Assembly (NCBI GenBank): GCA_023151315.1
Contig: JAKLJE010000012.1
Location: forward strand, 91,584 to 148,304
Length of the DNA: 56,721 nt
Source: Bacteroidia bacterium
GTDB lineage: Bacteria > Bacteroidota > Bacteroidia > Palsa-965
Reading direction: 5' to 3'
Below the pieces are notes generated by a model. It worked only from the letters and a program-made list of their open reading frames with translations. It made no database searches and was not told where the DNA came from. Shown here in pieces: positions 27,530 to 35,518 of the stretch. The translations under genes were made by a program, and so were the position numbers. The first letter of the stretch is position 1; each line of letters opens with the position of its first letter.

Positions 27530-28065
27530 GCGAAAAAAATCCGATTAATGTTCTGATGCATGAGCACGGAATAATTCAGCAGCTTGAACCGGTTATCGCA
27601 TCTTTGAAAGGTTTGTGGGTAAGTGATGTTGAAGCCTACAAATCGTCAATAACAAAGATTCTGCGTTTTCTCAAAGATTATAGTGACGGTTACCATCACA
27701 ATAAAGAAGAGGAAGTGCTTTTCCCGGCATTGACTGATCATCCTGATTTTATTCTTGAGCCTGTTCTGGACGAACTGCTGGAGCATCATGAGAACTTCCG
27801 CGAATATGCTGCGGATATAAATATTGCTCTGAATGAACAGCGATGGGCCGATGTTCAGGCTATTCTTGAGAAATACTACGATCAGTTATTGGATCACATT
27901 GCCATTGAAAATGATGAATTGTTCATCATGGCAGAAAATCTGTTCAGCGAAAAAGAACTCGAAGAAATGTTCTTTCGCTTTGCAGATAAAGACCGTGAGC
28001 TAGGGGAGTCCCGCAAGATAGAGTTGGAACAGGATCCCGAAAAAATAGCTTCTGCACTGGTATAA
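27526..28065 (+). CDS. Hemerythrin HHE-domain protein
   Basis: A 179-residue four-helix protein with likely di-iron ligands at H14, H57 or H58, E62, H88, H124 and E128 ('HEHG', 'HHNKEEE', 'LLEHHENF', 'DHIAIENDE'). HHE proteins bind O2 or NO or handle iron. Translation is coupled to hcrB (4 nt overlap), so it probably protects or senses oxygen for the reductases of this island, which are oxygen-sensitive in known relatives; that role is an inference. The gene ends 8 nt from the stop of dch on the other strand, so the two operons converge here. Confidence 0.83.
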   Translation: MSEKNPINVLMHEHGIIQQLEPVIASLKGLWVSDVEAYKSSITKILRFLKDYSDGYHHNKEEEVLFPALTDHPDFILEPVLDELLEHHENFREYAADINIALNEQRWADVQAILEKYYDQLLDHIAIENDELFIMAENLFSEKELEEMFFRFADKDRELGESRKIELEQDPEKIASALV

Positions 28066-28073
28066 ACGACCAA

Positions 28074-28847
28074 TCAGCAATCAGCCCATTCCGGTTTTCT
28101 TTTTTCCAGAAAGGAATTGATTCCTTCGTTGGCATCTTTTGTCTGCATCAGTTGATTCAGATACAAATGCTCCAGTTGCGGAAGGAAATTGGTGAGGATA
28201 TGATTAAACTTCACTCGTGCAGCTTTTACGCTGTATCGAAGCGATGAAGCACTCTTTGGAAGAATGTGCTTGGTGATCCACAGATCTGTTTCTCTTTCCA
28301 GTTCCTCTTTGTTTTCAAACACGTTATTGATCAGCCCCATTTGTTTTCCTTCCTGGGCGTCAAATGTTCTGCCGGTTATCAGCAGTTCTTCCGCTTTAGC
28401 ATAGCCGATTTTCAGAGGAAGAAGCAGAGAGGCTGGTGGAGGAAATACGCCTAACACAATTTCCGGTTGACCAAGTTTAGCAGTATTATCGGCGAATATA
28501 AAATCACACATTAATGCAACTTCAAGTCCACCTCCGAGACATTGTCCCGAAATTCTGGCCATTGTTGGAATCGATAGATCACGCAGTGTGTAGAACAGTT
28601 TATGGAAATTCTTGATCATAGCGTCAGCAAACTCTTTGCGATGTTCTTCGACACTGGCTCCGAATGAAAAGTGTTTGCCTTCACCTTCAAAAATAATAAG
28701 CTTGAGATGATTGTTGCCGCGTTGAGCATCGAGAACGCTCTGCAATTCTTCCATCATTTCATAATCGATGACATTGCCTTTTCCGTCATTGAATGCAATC
28801 TTGAGAACTGAATCTCCATTGCTGAAACCTTCGATGAGTTTGCTCAT
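28074..28847 (-). CDS. dch: Cyclohexa-1,5-diene-1-carbonyl-CoA hydratase
   Basis: A 257-residue crotonase-fold enzyme that adds water to the dienoyl-CoA made by benzoyl-CoA reductase, giving 6-hydroxycyclohex-1-ene-1-carbonyl-CoA. 'HFSFGASVEEH' (~59-69) is characteristic of dienoyl-CoA hydratases; generic enoyl-CoA hydratases have 'FCAGAD' there. 'GQCLGGGLEVAL' forms the oxyanion hole and 'FPPPASLLLPL' follows it. It overlaps oah by 4 nt. It is the last gene of the 14-gene operon. Confidence 0.9.
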   Translation of the reverse strand: MSKLIEGFSNGDSVLKIAFNDGKGNVIDYEMMEELQSVLDAQRGNNHLKLIIFEGEGKHFSFGASVEEHRKEFADAMIKNFHKLFYTLRDLSIPTMARISGQCLGGGLEVALMCDFIFADNTAKLGQPEIVLGVFPPPASLLLPLKIGYAKAEELLITGRTFDAQEGKQMGLINNVFENKEELERETDLWITKHILPKSASSLRYSVKAARVKFNHILTNFLPQLEHLYLNQLMQTKDANEGINSFLEKRKPEWADC

Positions 28848-29950
28848 GCGTTTTGTTTTTGTGCGTTATAAAGCGGAGAGATCACATTATGCATTTCTTC
28901 AGTCCATGGATTTCCTGCTGCCAACAATGTGCGCAGTTTCAGGAAGTCAATTTCACGGTTTTCCTTCGGGCCTTCGTTGAATGCTTTGAAACCTGCTTTT
29001 GCTTCTGTCATCATATTAAGCGCAAGCCACTCTCTGCTGCTTTCCTTATTCTTATCCCAATGTTCAAGTTTGAATTTGCGAACCTCACTGATTGTCTTGT
29101 TAGTGCAGTTCGGGAAAGTGTAGAGCAGCTTTGTAATAAGTCTGTCAACTGCTGTATCGAGTAAACTCAGATCGGTTTCTGCTGTAGCAACAAGATCCTT
29201 GGCTTTCTTAAGTTCTTCACCTGTTTTACTTGTGCCGTATACGATCTTTCCGAATTCATCAAACATTCGGTCGGTAACAACCATCGGATTGGCGATGAAC
29301 TTTCCGTTTACTTTCAGTACCGGAACGATTTCAGTAATCACGCCGTTAAAGTATGCCTGTTGAGCAGACCATGGCTCGCACAGTGTTAGTGATGCCATGG
29401 CGCGCTCTACACCGGTGTACAATGGAAGAAAATCAGTTGCACCGCCTATCGGAGCGCTTCCGTGTTTCGGTCCTGCCTGACCGAATCTTGCCATGTCACT
29501 GGAGATGCTGAAATCACACGCCATTCCTATTTCCTGACCACCACCGATTCTCATTCCGTTGACACGACACACCACAGGTTTTTCACATTTCAGGATTGCA
29601 GAAACCATGTCATTAAAAAGTCTCATGTACTGAGAATACTCTTGAGGATTACCTGCGTAGTATTCCGCGTATTCTTTGGTATTTCCTCCGGTGCAGAATG
29701 CTTTATCTCCGACCGCAGTGAACACAACAGCAACAACGCTTCTGTCATTCGAAGCTTCTCCGAATGCGAGAATAATTTCTTTCACCGCTGCAGTTGTGTA
29801 CGAATTAAATTGCTTGGGATTGTTGAGAATTATCCATGCGTTAAATAAACCGGGAACAGCCTGCCCGTTCTTATCCAGACAAGGGCGTTTCTCGAATATT
29901 ATTTCCGTGTATTTCTTGTCAACAATATTGTGGTTCTTCAAGGATTCCAT
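28844..29950 (-). CDS. oah: 6-oxocyclohex-1-ene-1-carbonyl-CoA hydrolase
   Basis: Also called BamA, the ring-opening hydrolase used as a marker for anaerobic aromatic degradation. It hydrates and opens the 6-oxocyclohexenoyl-CoA ring to 3-hydroxypimelyl-CoA. The 368-residue length and the sequence fit: 'KAFCTGGNTKEYAEYY', 'GMRIGGGQEIGMACD', 'FGQAGPKHGSAPIGGATDF'. The Gly-rich 'GSAPIGGATDFLP' stretch separates BamA from ordinary crotonases. It is transcribed with had upstream, but a T9SS protein gene lies between them. Confidence 0.93.
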   Translation of the reverse strand: MESLKNHNIVDKKYTEIIFEKRPCLDKNGQAVPGLFNAWIILNNPKQFNSYTTAAVKEIILAFGEASNDRSVVAVVFTAVGDKAFCTGGNTKEYAEYYAGNPQEYSQYMRLFNDMVSAILKCEKPVVCRVNGMRIGGGQEIGMACDFSISSDMARFGQAGPKHGSAPIGGATDFLPLYTGVERAMASLTLCEPWSAQQAYFNGVITEIVPVLKVNGKFIANPMVVTDRMFDEFGKIVYGTSKTGEELKKAKDLVATAETDLSLLDTAVDRLITKLLYTFPNCTNKTISEVRKFKLEHWDKNKESSREWLALNMMTEAKAGFKAFNEGPKENREIDFLKLRTLLAAGNPWTEEMHNVISPLYNAQKQNA

Positions 29951-29961
29951 ATTAATCAGAA

Positions 29962-31146
29962 TTAACGTGTAACTTCTATTTTACGGATAACAGTTCCGGA
30001 ATTTGTTGTGATTGTTAAGATGTATAAACCTTCAGAAAGTGAAGTGATGTCAATTTCATTTTTATTCTTTACCGTTAGCAATTCAGCCCCGGTAAGGGAA
30101 TAAATAGTGGCGCTGTAATTACCATTCAGGTAATTATTGTTTATGTACAAAACTGAGTTGGCTGGATTGGGGTAGACAACAACGTTATGGAAGGCTGGTT
30201 CGGCCACTGATGTATTAACGCACCAGGTAATACCTGAGGAAACAGTCCCGAAATTGAAATCAATATAAGGTGCGGAGGTAGGAGGAGTGAGGTCACAAAA
30301 ATCGAACGACTGTTTCATGTCACCGTAGTTTACCGAACTGTCCTGAACAATGAAACTTCCGGACACACCTTTTATCGTATCAAAATTATACCAGCTGTCC
30401 AGGACATTCATTCTGCCATTGTTGTCAATCATGGCATCTTCTGTTGTCAGATCGTGATTCAGAAATCCATTGTTGACGAGAAAGTAAGAACCTGACGAGA
30501 GCACGAGGTTGCCTTGATTCCACCCGCTGTTCAGCGCTGTAATGGTGTCGTTATTCGTCATTGTACCGTTATTCGTTACATCTGTAAAGGTGAGATTGTT
30601 GTTATTGGTATATGTGCCCGAATTCGTAAACTGATTGTATGTGCTCACACCGTTGTTGGTAAACGTTCCTGCAGTTGTGATGCTATCGATATTCAGGAAA
30701 ATACCGTTGTTGATTACTGCACCGGTGAGATATAAGCTATCGACGTTCTGAATGGTACCGGTGTTGGTGAAATTGACATAGTTCGCCATCGCGGTCATTG
30801 TCATCGTTCCGCCATTCGAAAATGTTCCGCTCTGTACAAACAAATAGCGTACATCGACATTGCCGTTATTGGTAAATCCTCCGCCGTTAACCCAGATATC
30901 CCGGGTTGGTGTGTCCTGAACCAAAGAACCGCCGCTGTTAATTGTTATGCTGCCTGATGTATATGCAAAACTGGTATTAAGCGTGATGTTGTGATTAATG
31001 ACAACCGTATATCCGGGAGTGGGAACACAACTGCAGCTCCAGGTTGTTGGCATCAGCCACGGTCCGTTGTTTACTGAAGTTGCCGTTTGGGACATCAATG
31101 CACCAGGGCATAGCAACAGAATCGCGTAGAGAATAGATTTTTTCAT
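29962..31146 (-). CDS. T9SS-exported beta-helix protein inside the benzoyl-CoA operon
   Basis: A 394-residue protein. The start is the ATG at 31146, which gives signal peptide MKKSILYAILLLCPGALMS; a longer frame upstream lies inside had. Residues ~60-260 carry about ten imperfect repeats of the type F-T-N-N/S/T-G-x (for example 'FTNNGNV', 'FSNGGTM', 'FTNTGTI'), typical of a beta-helix. The last ~80 residues are a type A T9SS domain ('YPNPANSVLYIN', 'LSEGLYILTI', end 'KIEVTR'). It begins 1 nt after had stops and ends 11 nt before oah, so it is co-transcribed with the pathway. Binding of an aromatic or polymeric substrate at the surface is possible but unproven; it may equally be a hitchhiking insertion. 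Confidence 0.8.
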   Translation of the reverse strand: MKKSILYAILLLCPGALMSQTATSVNNGPWLMPTTWSCSCVPTPGYTVVINHNITLNTSFAYTSGSITINSGGSLVQDTPTRDIWVNGGGFTNNGNVDVRYLFVQSGTFSNGGTMTMTAMANYVNFTNTGTIQNVDSLYLTGAVINNGIFLNIDSITTAGTFTNNGVSTYNQFTNSGTYTNNNNLTFTDVTNNGTMTNNDTITALNSGWNQGNLVLSSGSYFLVNNGFLNHDLTTEDAMIDNNGRMNVLDSWYNFDTIKGVSGSFIVQDSSVNYGDMKQSFDFCDLTPPTSAPYIDFNFGTVSSGITWCVNTSVAEPAFHNVVVYPNPANSVLYINNNYLNGNYSATIYSLTGAELLTVKNKNEIDITSLSEGLYILTITTNSGTVIRKIEVTR

Positions 31147-31147
31147 A

Positions 31148-32209
31148 TCAATTGAAGTCAGGAACCAGTACAGAACGTTTCGTGTACTTATGTTCAAGCG
31201 TATTTTTAAATACTTCGTTGATCTTCGACATTGGGAAAGTTTCCACGAACTGACCGATCTTCAGACGATCATCAGCAACCAGTGCCACAACTTCCGGATA
31301 TAACTCGGCTTTACATCCCCATGTCCCGATTAATTTTGCATCGAAGGCCATCAGATTACTCAGGCGCACTTCAACCTTATCCATGGTGAATCCGACAATG
31401 GAAAGCGTTGAAGCAAATGTGATCAGATTGAAAGCGAGATCCTGTCCCGGTTTGGTTCCGCTGATTTCAAATATTTTCCATCCGAACTTAGGAGCTCCGA
31501 TGTTTTTAGCAAGTTCTTTGACTTTGTCTTTGATTGCCTTTTGGTCAAGACCTTTGATATTCAAAGTGGCATCAACACCGTTGTTCTCCGCAACTTTGAG
31601 TTTCTCGTCGCTGATATCCAGAGCAATGACTTTAGCACCGAATATCTTGGCAATAAGAGCTCCATAAATTCCGACACCGCCTACACCAATAACAATTGCC
31701 AGATCTCCTGCCTTGAGTTCTGATTTTTTCACCACCTGATATGGCGTCGAAATTGCATCTGCAATTACTGAAAGTTGTTCCAAAGGATATTTGTTCAGAA
31801 CTGCATCCGGCACCACACACAGAAACCGGGATGGTACAACAATATGTGATGCAAACCCGCCATGGAAATCATTGCCCGGCATCAATTGATTTCTGCACAC
31901 ATTGCTGCGATCGTTTTTACAGAAATCACATTCGCCGCAAGGCAGAACTGCGGGAACGATTACATTTTTATTTAGAACTGATTCAGGACCTGCCACAACT
32001 TTACCACTGATTTCGTGTCCCAGTGTAAGCGGCATTGCATGTTTGGTCTGAACTCCGTGATGCCAGAAGCTGATATCTGTATGACATACTCCGCATCCTG
32101 CAATTTTAACGATTGCATCTCCGGGTTTAAGGTTCTCGACGGTTTCATGTGTCAGTTCAAAATCTTTGTCCTGACCAACCATTCTCCATTGTGAAATATT
32201 CGTAGGCAT
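31148..32209 (-). CDS. had: 6-hydroxycyclohex-1-ene-1-carbonyl-CoA dehydrogenase
   Basis: A 353-residue zinc alcohol dehydrogenase oxidising the Dch product to 6-oxocyclohexenoyl-CoA with NAD+. Catalytic zinc site: 'GCGVCHTDISFWHHGV' and 'TLGHEISG'. Structural zinc site: 'CGECDFCKNDRSNVC'. NAD-binding: 'GVGGVGIYGALIA'. The Had-specific start 'WRMVGQDKDFEL' and the neighbours oah and dch set it apart from generic alcohol dehydrogenases. Confidence 0.9.
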   Translation of the reverse strand: MPTNISQWRMVGQDKDFELTHETVENLKPGDAIVKIAGCGVCHTDISFWHHGVQTKHAMPLTLGHEISGKVVAGPESVLNKNVIVPAVLPCGECDFCKNDRSNVCRNQLMPGNDFHGGFASHIVVPSRFLCVVPDAVLNKYPLEQLSVIADAISTPYQVVKKSELKAGDLAIVIGVGGVGIYGALIAKIFGAKVIALDISDEKLKVAENNGVDATLNIKGLDQKAIKDKVKELAKNIGAPKFGWKIFEISGTKPGQDLAFNLITFASTLSIVGFTMDKVEVRLSNLMAFDAKLIGTWGCKAELYPEVVALVADDRLKIGQFVETFPMSKINEVFKNTLEHKYTKRSVLVPDFN

Positions 32210-32214
32210 AATTA

Positions 32215-33480
32215 TCAGATATTAATATTTTCAAAAAGAATTGCAGTTCCTTGTCCTCCGCCGATGCAAGCCGAAGCAATTCCGTATTTTACTTTTCTGT
32301 TGTTCATCTCACGGGACAAAGTGAGAGACAGTCTTGTGCCGCTCGCCGCTAATGGATGTCCCAATGCTATCGCTCCGCCGTTCACATTGCAGATGTTTCT
32401 GTCAAGACCAAGTTCTCTTTCACATCCTATGAATTGTGCTGCGAATGCTTCATTGATTTCCACCAGACCGATATCGGAAATCTTCAATCCGGCAACTTCA
32501 AGTACGTATCGGATTGATGGCACAGGACCAAGGCCCATTACATTAGGATCAAGGGCACTTGTTGCTGAAGCAACGATACGTGTGAGAGGCTTCAGATTTT
32601 TACTTTTCACTGCGGATCCTGATGCCACAATTGTCATTGCAGAGCCGTCAACTATTCCGCTGGAATTGGCCGCAGTCTGAACACCATCCTTCATGAATAC
32701 TGACGGCAATTTTGCCATGTCTTCCAGATTTGCCGGACGAATATGTTCGTCAGTTTTGAAATCTTTCACACCGCGCGGAAGATTTACTTTACGCGGTTTC
32801 AAGCCTTCTGCTTCGAATATCTGGGAATTCATCGGAATGATTTCGCCGTCGAAATATCCGCGTTGTACAGCAGCCACAGCAAGATCAACCGAGCGCTTGG
32901 CAAATTCATCTGCATCCTTCTTTGTGATATTATGTTTCTTCGCCACATTTTCTGCCGTGCATCCCATCGGAACTGCTGCGGTGTCATTCAGTGCTTCCCA
33001 GAGCATGTCAACAAATCCTGGTTTGCCCAATGCATAGCCCATGCGATTGCCGAAAGCTGCAGTAGGAGAGAGCGACATATTTTCAGTCCCTCCGCTCAAT
33101 GTGATTCCTGCTTTGCCCATTGCAATTTGTTCGGCACCCGCAATTATTGTTTCGAAACCCGAGCCGCAGATCCGTTGCAGCATAACTGCCGGAATTCCGG
33201 CGGGAATACCTGCGAACAAACCGATGTGCCGTGGCAGAAAATAACTGTCTGCGGAACTTTGTCCTATGTTGGCAACGAAAATCTGATCTACATCTTCAGG
33301 TTTAACCCCGGATCTTTCCATCGCCCCGCGGGAAGCATATATGCCCAAATCTGTAGGTGAAATATTTCCAAGCGTGCCGCACAATTTCCCGAATGGCGTC
33401 CGCGCTCCGTTCACCAGAAAAACATCATTGTAAACAGCTGCTATTCCCTTGACTTTGTCGTGATATCCTTTTACTGACAT
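32215..33480 (-). CDS. Acetyl-CoA acyltransferase (thiolase)
   Basis: A 421-residue thiolase. Catalytic Cys in 'RICGSGFETI', His in 'IALGHPLAASG', second Cys in 'SACIGGGQGTA'. In this context it would cleave 3-oxopimelyl-CoA with CoA to glutaryl-CoA and acetyl-CoA, and later acetoacetyl-CoA. The start is taken at ATG 33480 ('MSVKGYHDK'), 15 nt after the previous stop; a codon directly adjacent to that stop would be an alternative. Confidence 0.9.
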   Translation of the reverse strand: MSVKGYHDKVKGIAAVYNDVFLVNGARTPFGKLCGTLGNISPTDLGIYASRGAMERSGVKPEDVDQIFVANIGQSSADSYFLPRHIGLFAGIPAGIPAVMLQRICGSGFETIIAGAEQIAMGKAGITLSGGTENMSLSPTAAFGNRMGYALGKPGFVDMLWEALNDTAAVPMGCTAENVAKKHNITKKDADEFAKRSVDLAVAAVQRGYFDGEIIPMNSQIFEAEGLKPRKVNLPRGVKDFKTDEHIRPANLEDMAKLPSVFMKDGVQTAANSSGIVDGSAMTIVASGSAVKSKNLKPLTRIVASATSALDPNVMGLGPVPSIRYVLEVAGLKISDIGLVEINEAFAAQFIGCERELGLDRNICNVNGGAIALGHPLAASGTRLSLTLSREMNNRKVKYGIASACIGGGQGTAILFENINI

Positions 33481-33495
33481 AATTCTGTATTTCAA

Positions 33496-35502
33496 TTAAT
33501 GATGCACGAAGGCGGCTTTCGCTTTCGGACCGTTGGCTTTAAAGTTGTCCAACCCGATTTTCATGTCGTCTGTTTTCATGCACTCTGCGAACATCTGCGA
33601 TTCCAGCTTAAGTCCTTCGCGAAGATTCAGTTTGGAACCTTCATAAATTGCTTTGACCAGGATGTCATCGATTTTTTTACTCAGATGTCCTAGATCAACA
33701 GATACTGGTGAAGTATTGAACTGAAGCGGCTCTTTACTGAAGTGTTTAATATTCAGTTTACCATCGGCAATATCATTCACAATTGAAACTGCTTCTGAAA
33801 CCAGATTGCCTTCTACACGCTTGTAAATTAATCCGATTTCTTCTGCTTCTTTGCAGGAAACTGGTCGGCCGGTTCTGAGGATCTCTGCTGCTTTTTCAAT
33901 TCCGACAATTCTAGGAAGACGTTGGGTGCCGCCAGCGCCAGGAATAAATCCAAGGTTGACTTCCGGTTGACAGACCAGAACATTCAGTCCCTTACGACAG
34001 ATTCTTGTTGTGCATGCCATTGCAAGCTCATTGCCACCTCCGAACGCAAATCCATTCATCGCGCACACGATCGGCTTGGAATAGTTTTCTATGTAATTCA
34101 ATACAGATTGAAAGGTTTGTGAATTATCAAATCCCTCTTCCGGTGTTTTCAGGGATGCAAGCATACCGATGTCTGCGCCGCTGACAAAAGCTTTGACTCC
34201 GAATCCGGTTATGACCACTCCTTTGATTGCGGAATTATTTTGCACTTCTTCCAGAGCATGCTGAATCTGTTTTAGAATATTCAGGTTAAGAGCGTTTAGC
34301 GCTTTTGGTCTGCGAATGGTGACAATAAAAACATTGTTCTCAACTCTTGTCGTAATGTCACGGAGATTCCAACCACCGGATGCTTTAGCAGCCTTAAGTA
34401 CTTCCGGAAACGGGAATGACTTATGTGCGCTGCAAAATTGCTCCACCAATTCATACGCTTTATCAATTCCAATTTCATTCATGAAGGCGAACGGAGGTTT
34501 GATAACCAATGAAAGTTCGGTTGCCATATTGAAATCGTTGATATCAACTATGCCGATATCCAGAATGTAAGACGTCAGCGCAAAATATGCACCGCGAAAT
34601 TCATTGACGAGTTTCCTTTCCTTTGCCGGATCGAGTTCAACCTTTTCCCCGCGTTGCGCTGTATTCCAATTCTCTTTCTTGTTGTTCTTGTCATGAAGCG
34701 CTGCAGGTGTATGGAACCATGGCATCAGCAGTTTGTTGCATTCATCCAATCCATGTGCGGTAATCGGATTTCCTCCCGTCAGGTTAAGCGCAGTGAACGG
34801 ACCGACTCCGAGCCCCAGAGCTTTTACTGCGGCCGCATCAATTTCCTTTTCATTTCCCCAGCCTTTCTCGAAGCACATAATCGCGGTCTGACATAATCCT
34901 TCAAAGACGGGGTCAATTGCATATCCATACGAACTGCGCACCTTGATCGGAACTTTCCCTATTGATTCGTAGAAATCAAGCAGATTATTTGTAAGAACAG
35001 TGCTGCTTTCCTTTCCAGGGACGATCTCTACAACCGGATTGATTTCGGCCGGGAAGAAGTAGTGCGCAACAAGACAACGCGATTTGTTTTTGATATTTCT
35101 GAAAATTACTTCAGGCTGCATGTGCGAAGAATTCGAAAGGAAAACACAATTATCGTCCGTCAGTTGCTCAATTTGCCTGAATATTTTGTCTTTAATAATT
35201 TCATCTTCTGTCGCAGCTTCCACAACAAGTTGCGCGCCTTTGACTTCGTTGTAGTCTGCAGTAAACTGAAGCGCAGACTTGATCTGTTCGGCCTGCGCAG
35301 GTTTGAATGCTCCCGTATCAACACCCTTGTCAATTTTTTTCCATGCTTTCGCTTTTGCCTTTTCTAACGCAGCTTCTGAAATATCCAGAACAATTACTTT
35401 TGTGTTGTTGCTGCTTAATGATTTGGCGAAATGCAATGCGATATCTGGTCCGATTTGACCTGCACCGACAACTGCTACTTTAGAAATAAGATCCTTATTC
35501 AT
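33496..35502 (-). CDS. 3-hydroxyacyl-CoA dehydrogenase / enoyl-CoA hydratase fusion
   Basis: A 668-residue two-domain protein. Residues 1-~320: NAD-binding 'VVGAGQIGPDIAL' and the catalytic His in 'LVAHYFFPAEINP'. Residues ~390-660: crotonase domain with both catalytic Glu residues ('GGGNELAMA' and 'QPEVNLGFIPGAGGTQRL'). The domain order is dehydrogenase then hydratase, the reverse of FadB. In this operon it could oxidise 3-hydroxypimelyl-CoA and later turn crotonyl-CoA to acetoacetyl-CoA. Both active sites look intact. Confidence 0.88.
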   Translation of the reverse strand: MNKDLISKVAVVGAGQIGPDIALHFAKSLSSNNTKVIVLDISEAALEKAKAKAWKKIDKGVDTGAFKPAQAEQIKSALQFTADYNEVKGAQLVVEAATEDEIIKDKIFRQIEQLTDDNCVFLSNSSHMQPEVIFRNIKNKSRCLVAHYFFPAEINPVVEIVPGKESSTVLTNNLLDFYESIGKVPIKVRSSYGYAIDPVFEGLCQTAIMCFEKGWGNEKEIDAAAVKALGLGVGPFTALNLTGGNPITAHGLDECNKLLMPWFHTPAALHDKNNKKENWNTAQRGEKVELDPAKERKLVNEFRGAYFALTSYILDIGIVDINDFNMATELSLVIKPPFAFMNEIGIDKAYELVEQFCSAHKSFPFPEVLKAAKASGGWNLRDITTRVENNVFIVTIRRPKALNALNLNILKQIQHALEEVQNNSAIKGVVITGFGVKAFVSGADIGMLASLKTPEEGFDNSQTFQSVLNYIENYSKPIVCAMNGFAFGGGNELAMACTTRICRKGLNVLVCQPEVNLGFIPGAGGTQRLPRIVGIEKAAEILRTGRPVSCKEAEEIGLIYKRVEGNLVSEAVSIVNDIADGKLNIKHFSKEPLQFNTSPVSVDLGHLSKKIDDILVKAIYEGSKLNLREGLKLESQMFAECMKTDDMKIGLDNFKANGPKAKAAFVHH

Positions 35503-35518
35503 ATTTATTCTTTTTAAT

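Noticed and set aside
31148-31197. N-terminal extension of the T9SS beta-helix protein into had
   Set aside because: The extension precedes a normal signal peptide and overlaps the had coding end; the ATG at 31146 gives a standard exported start.
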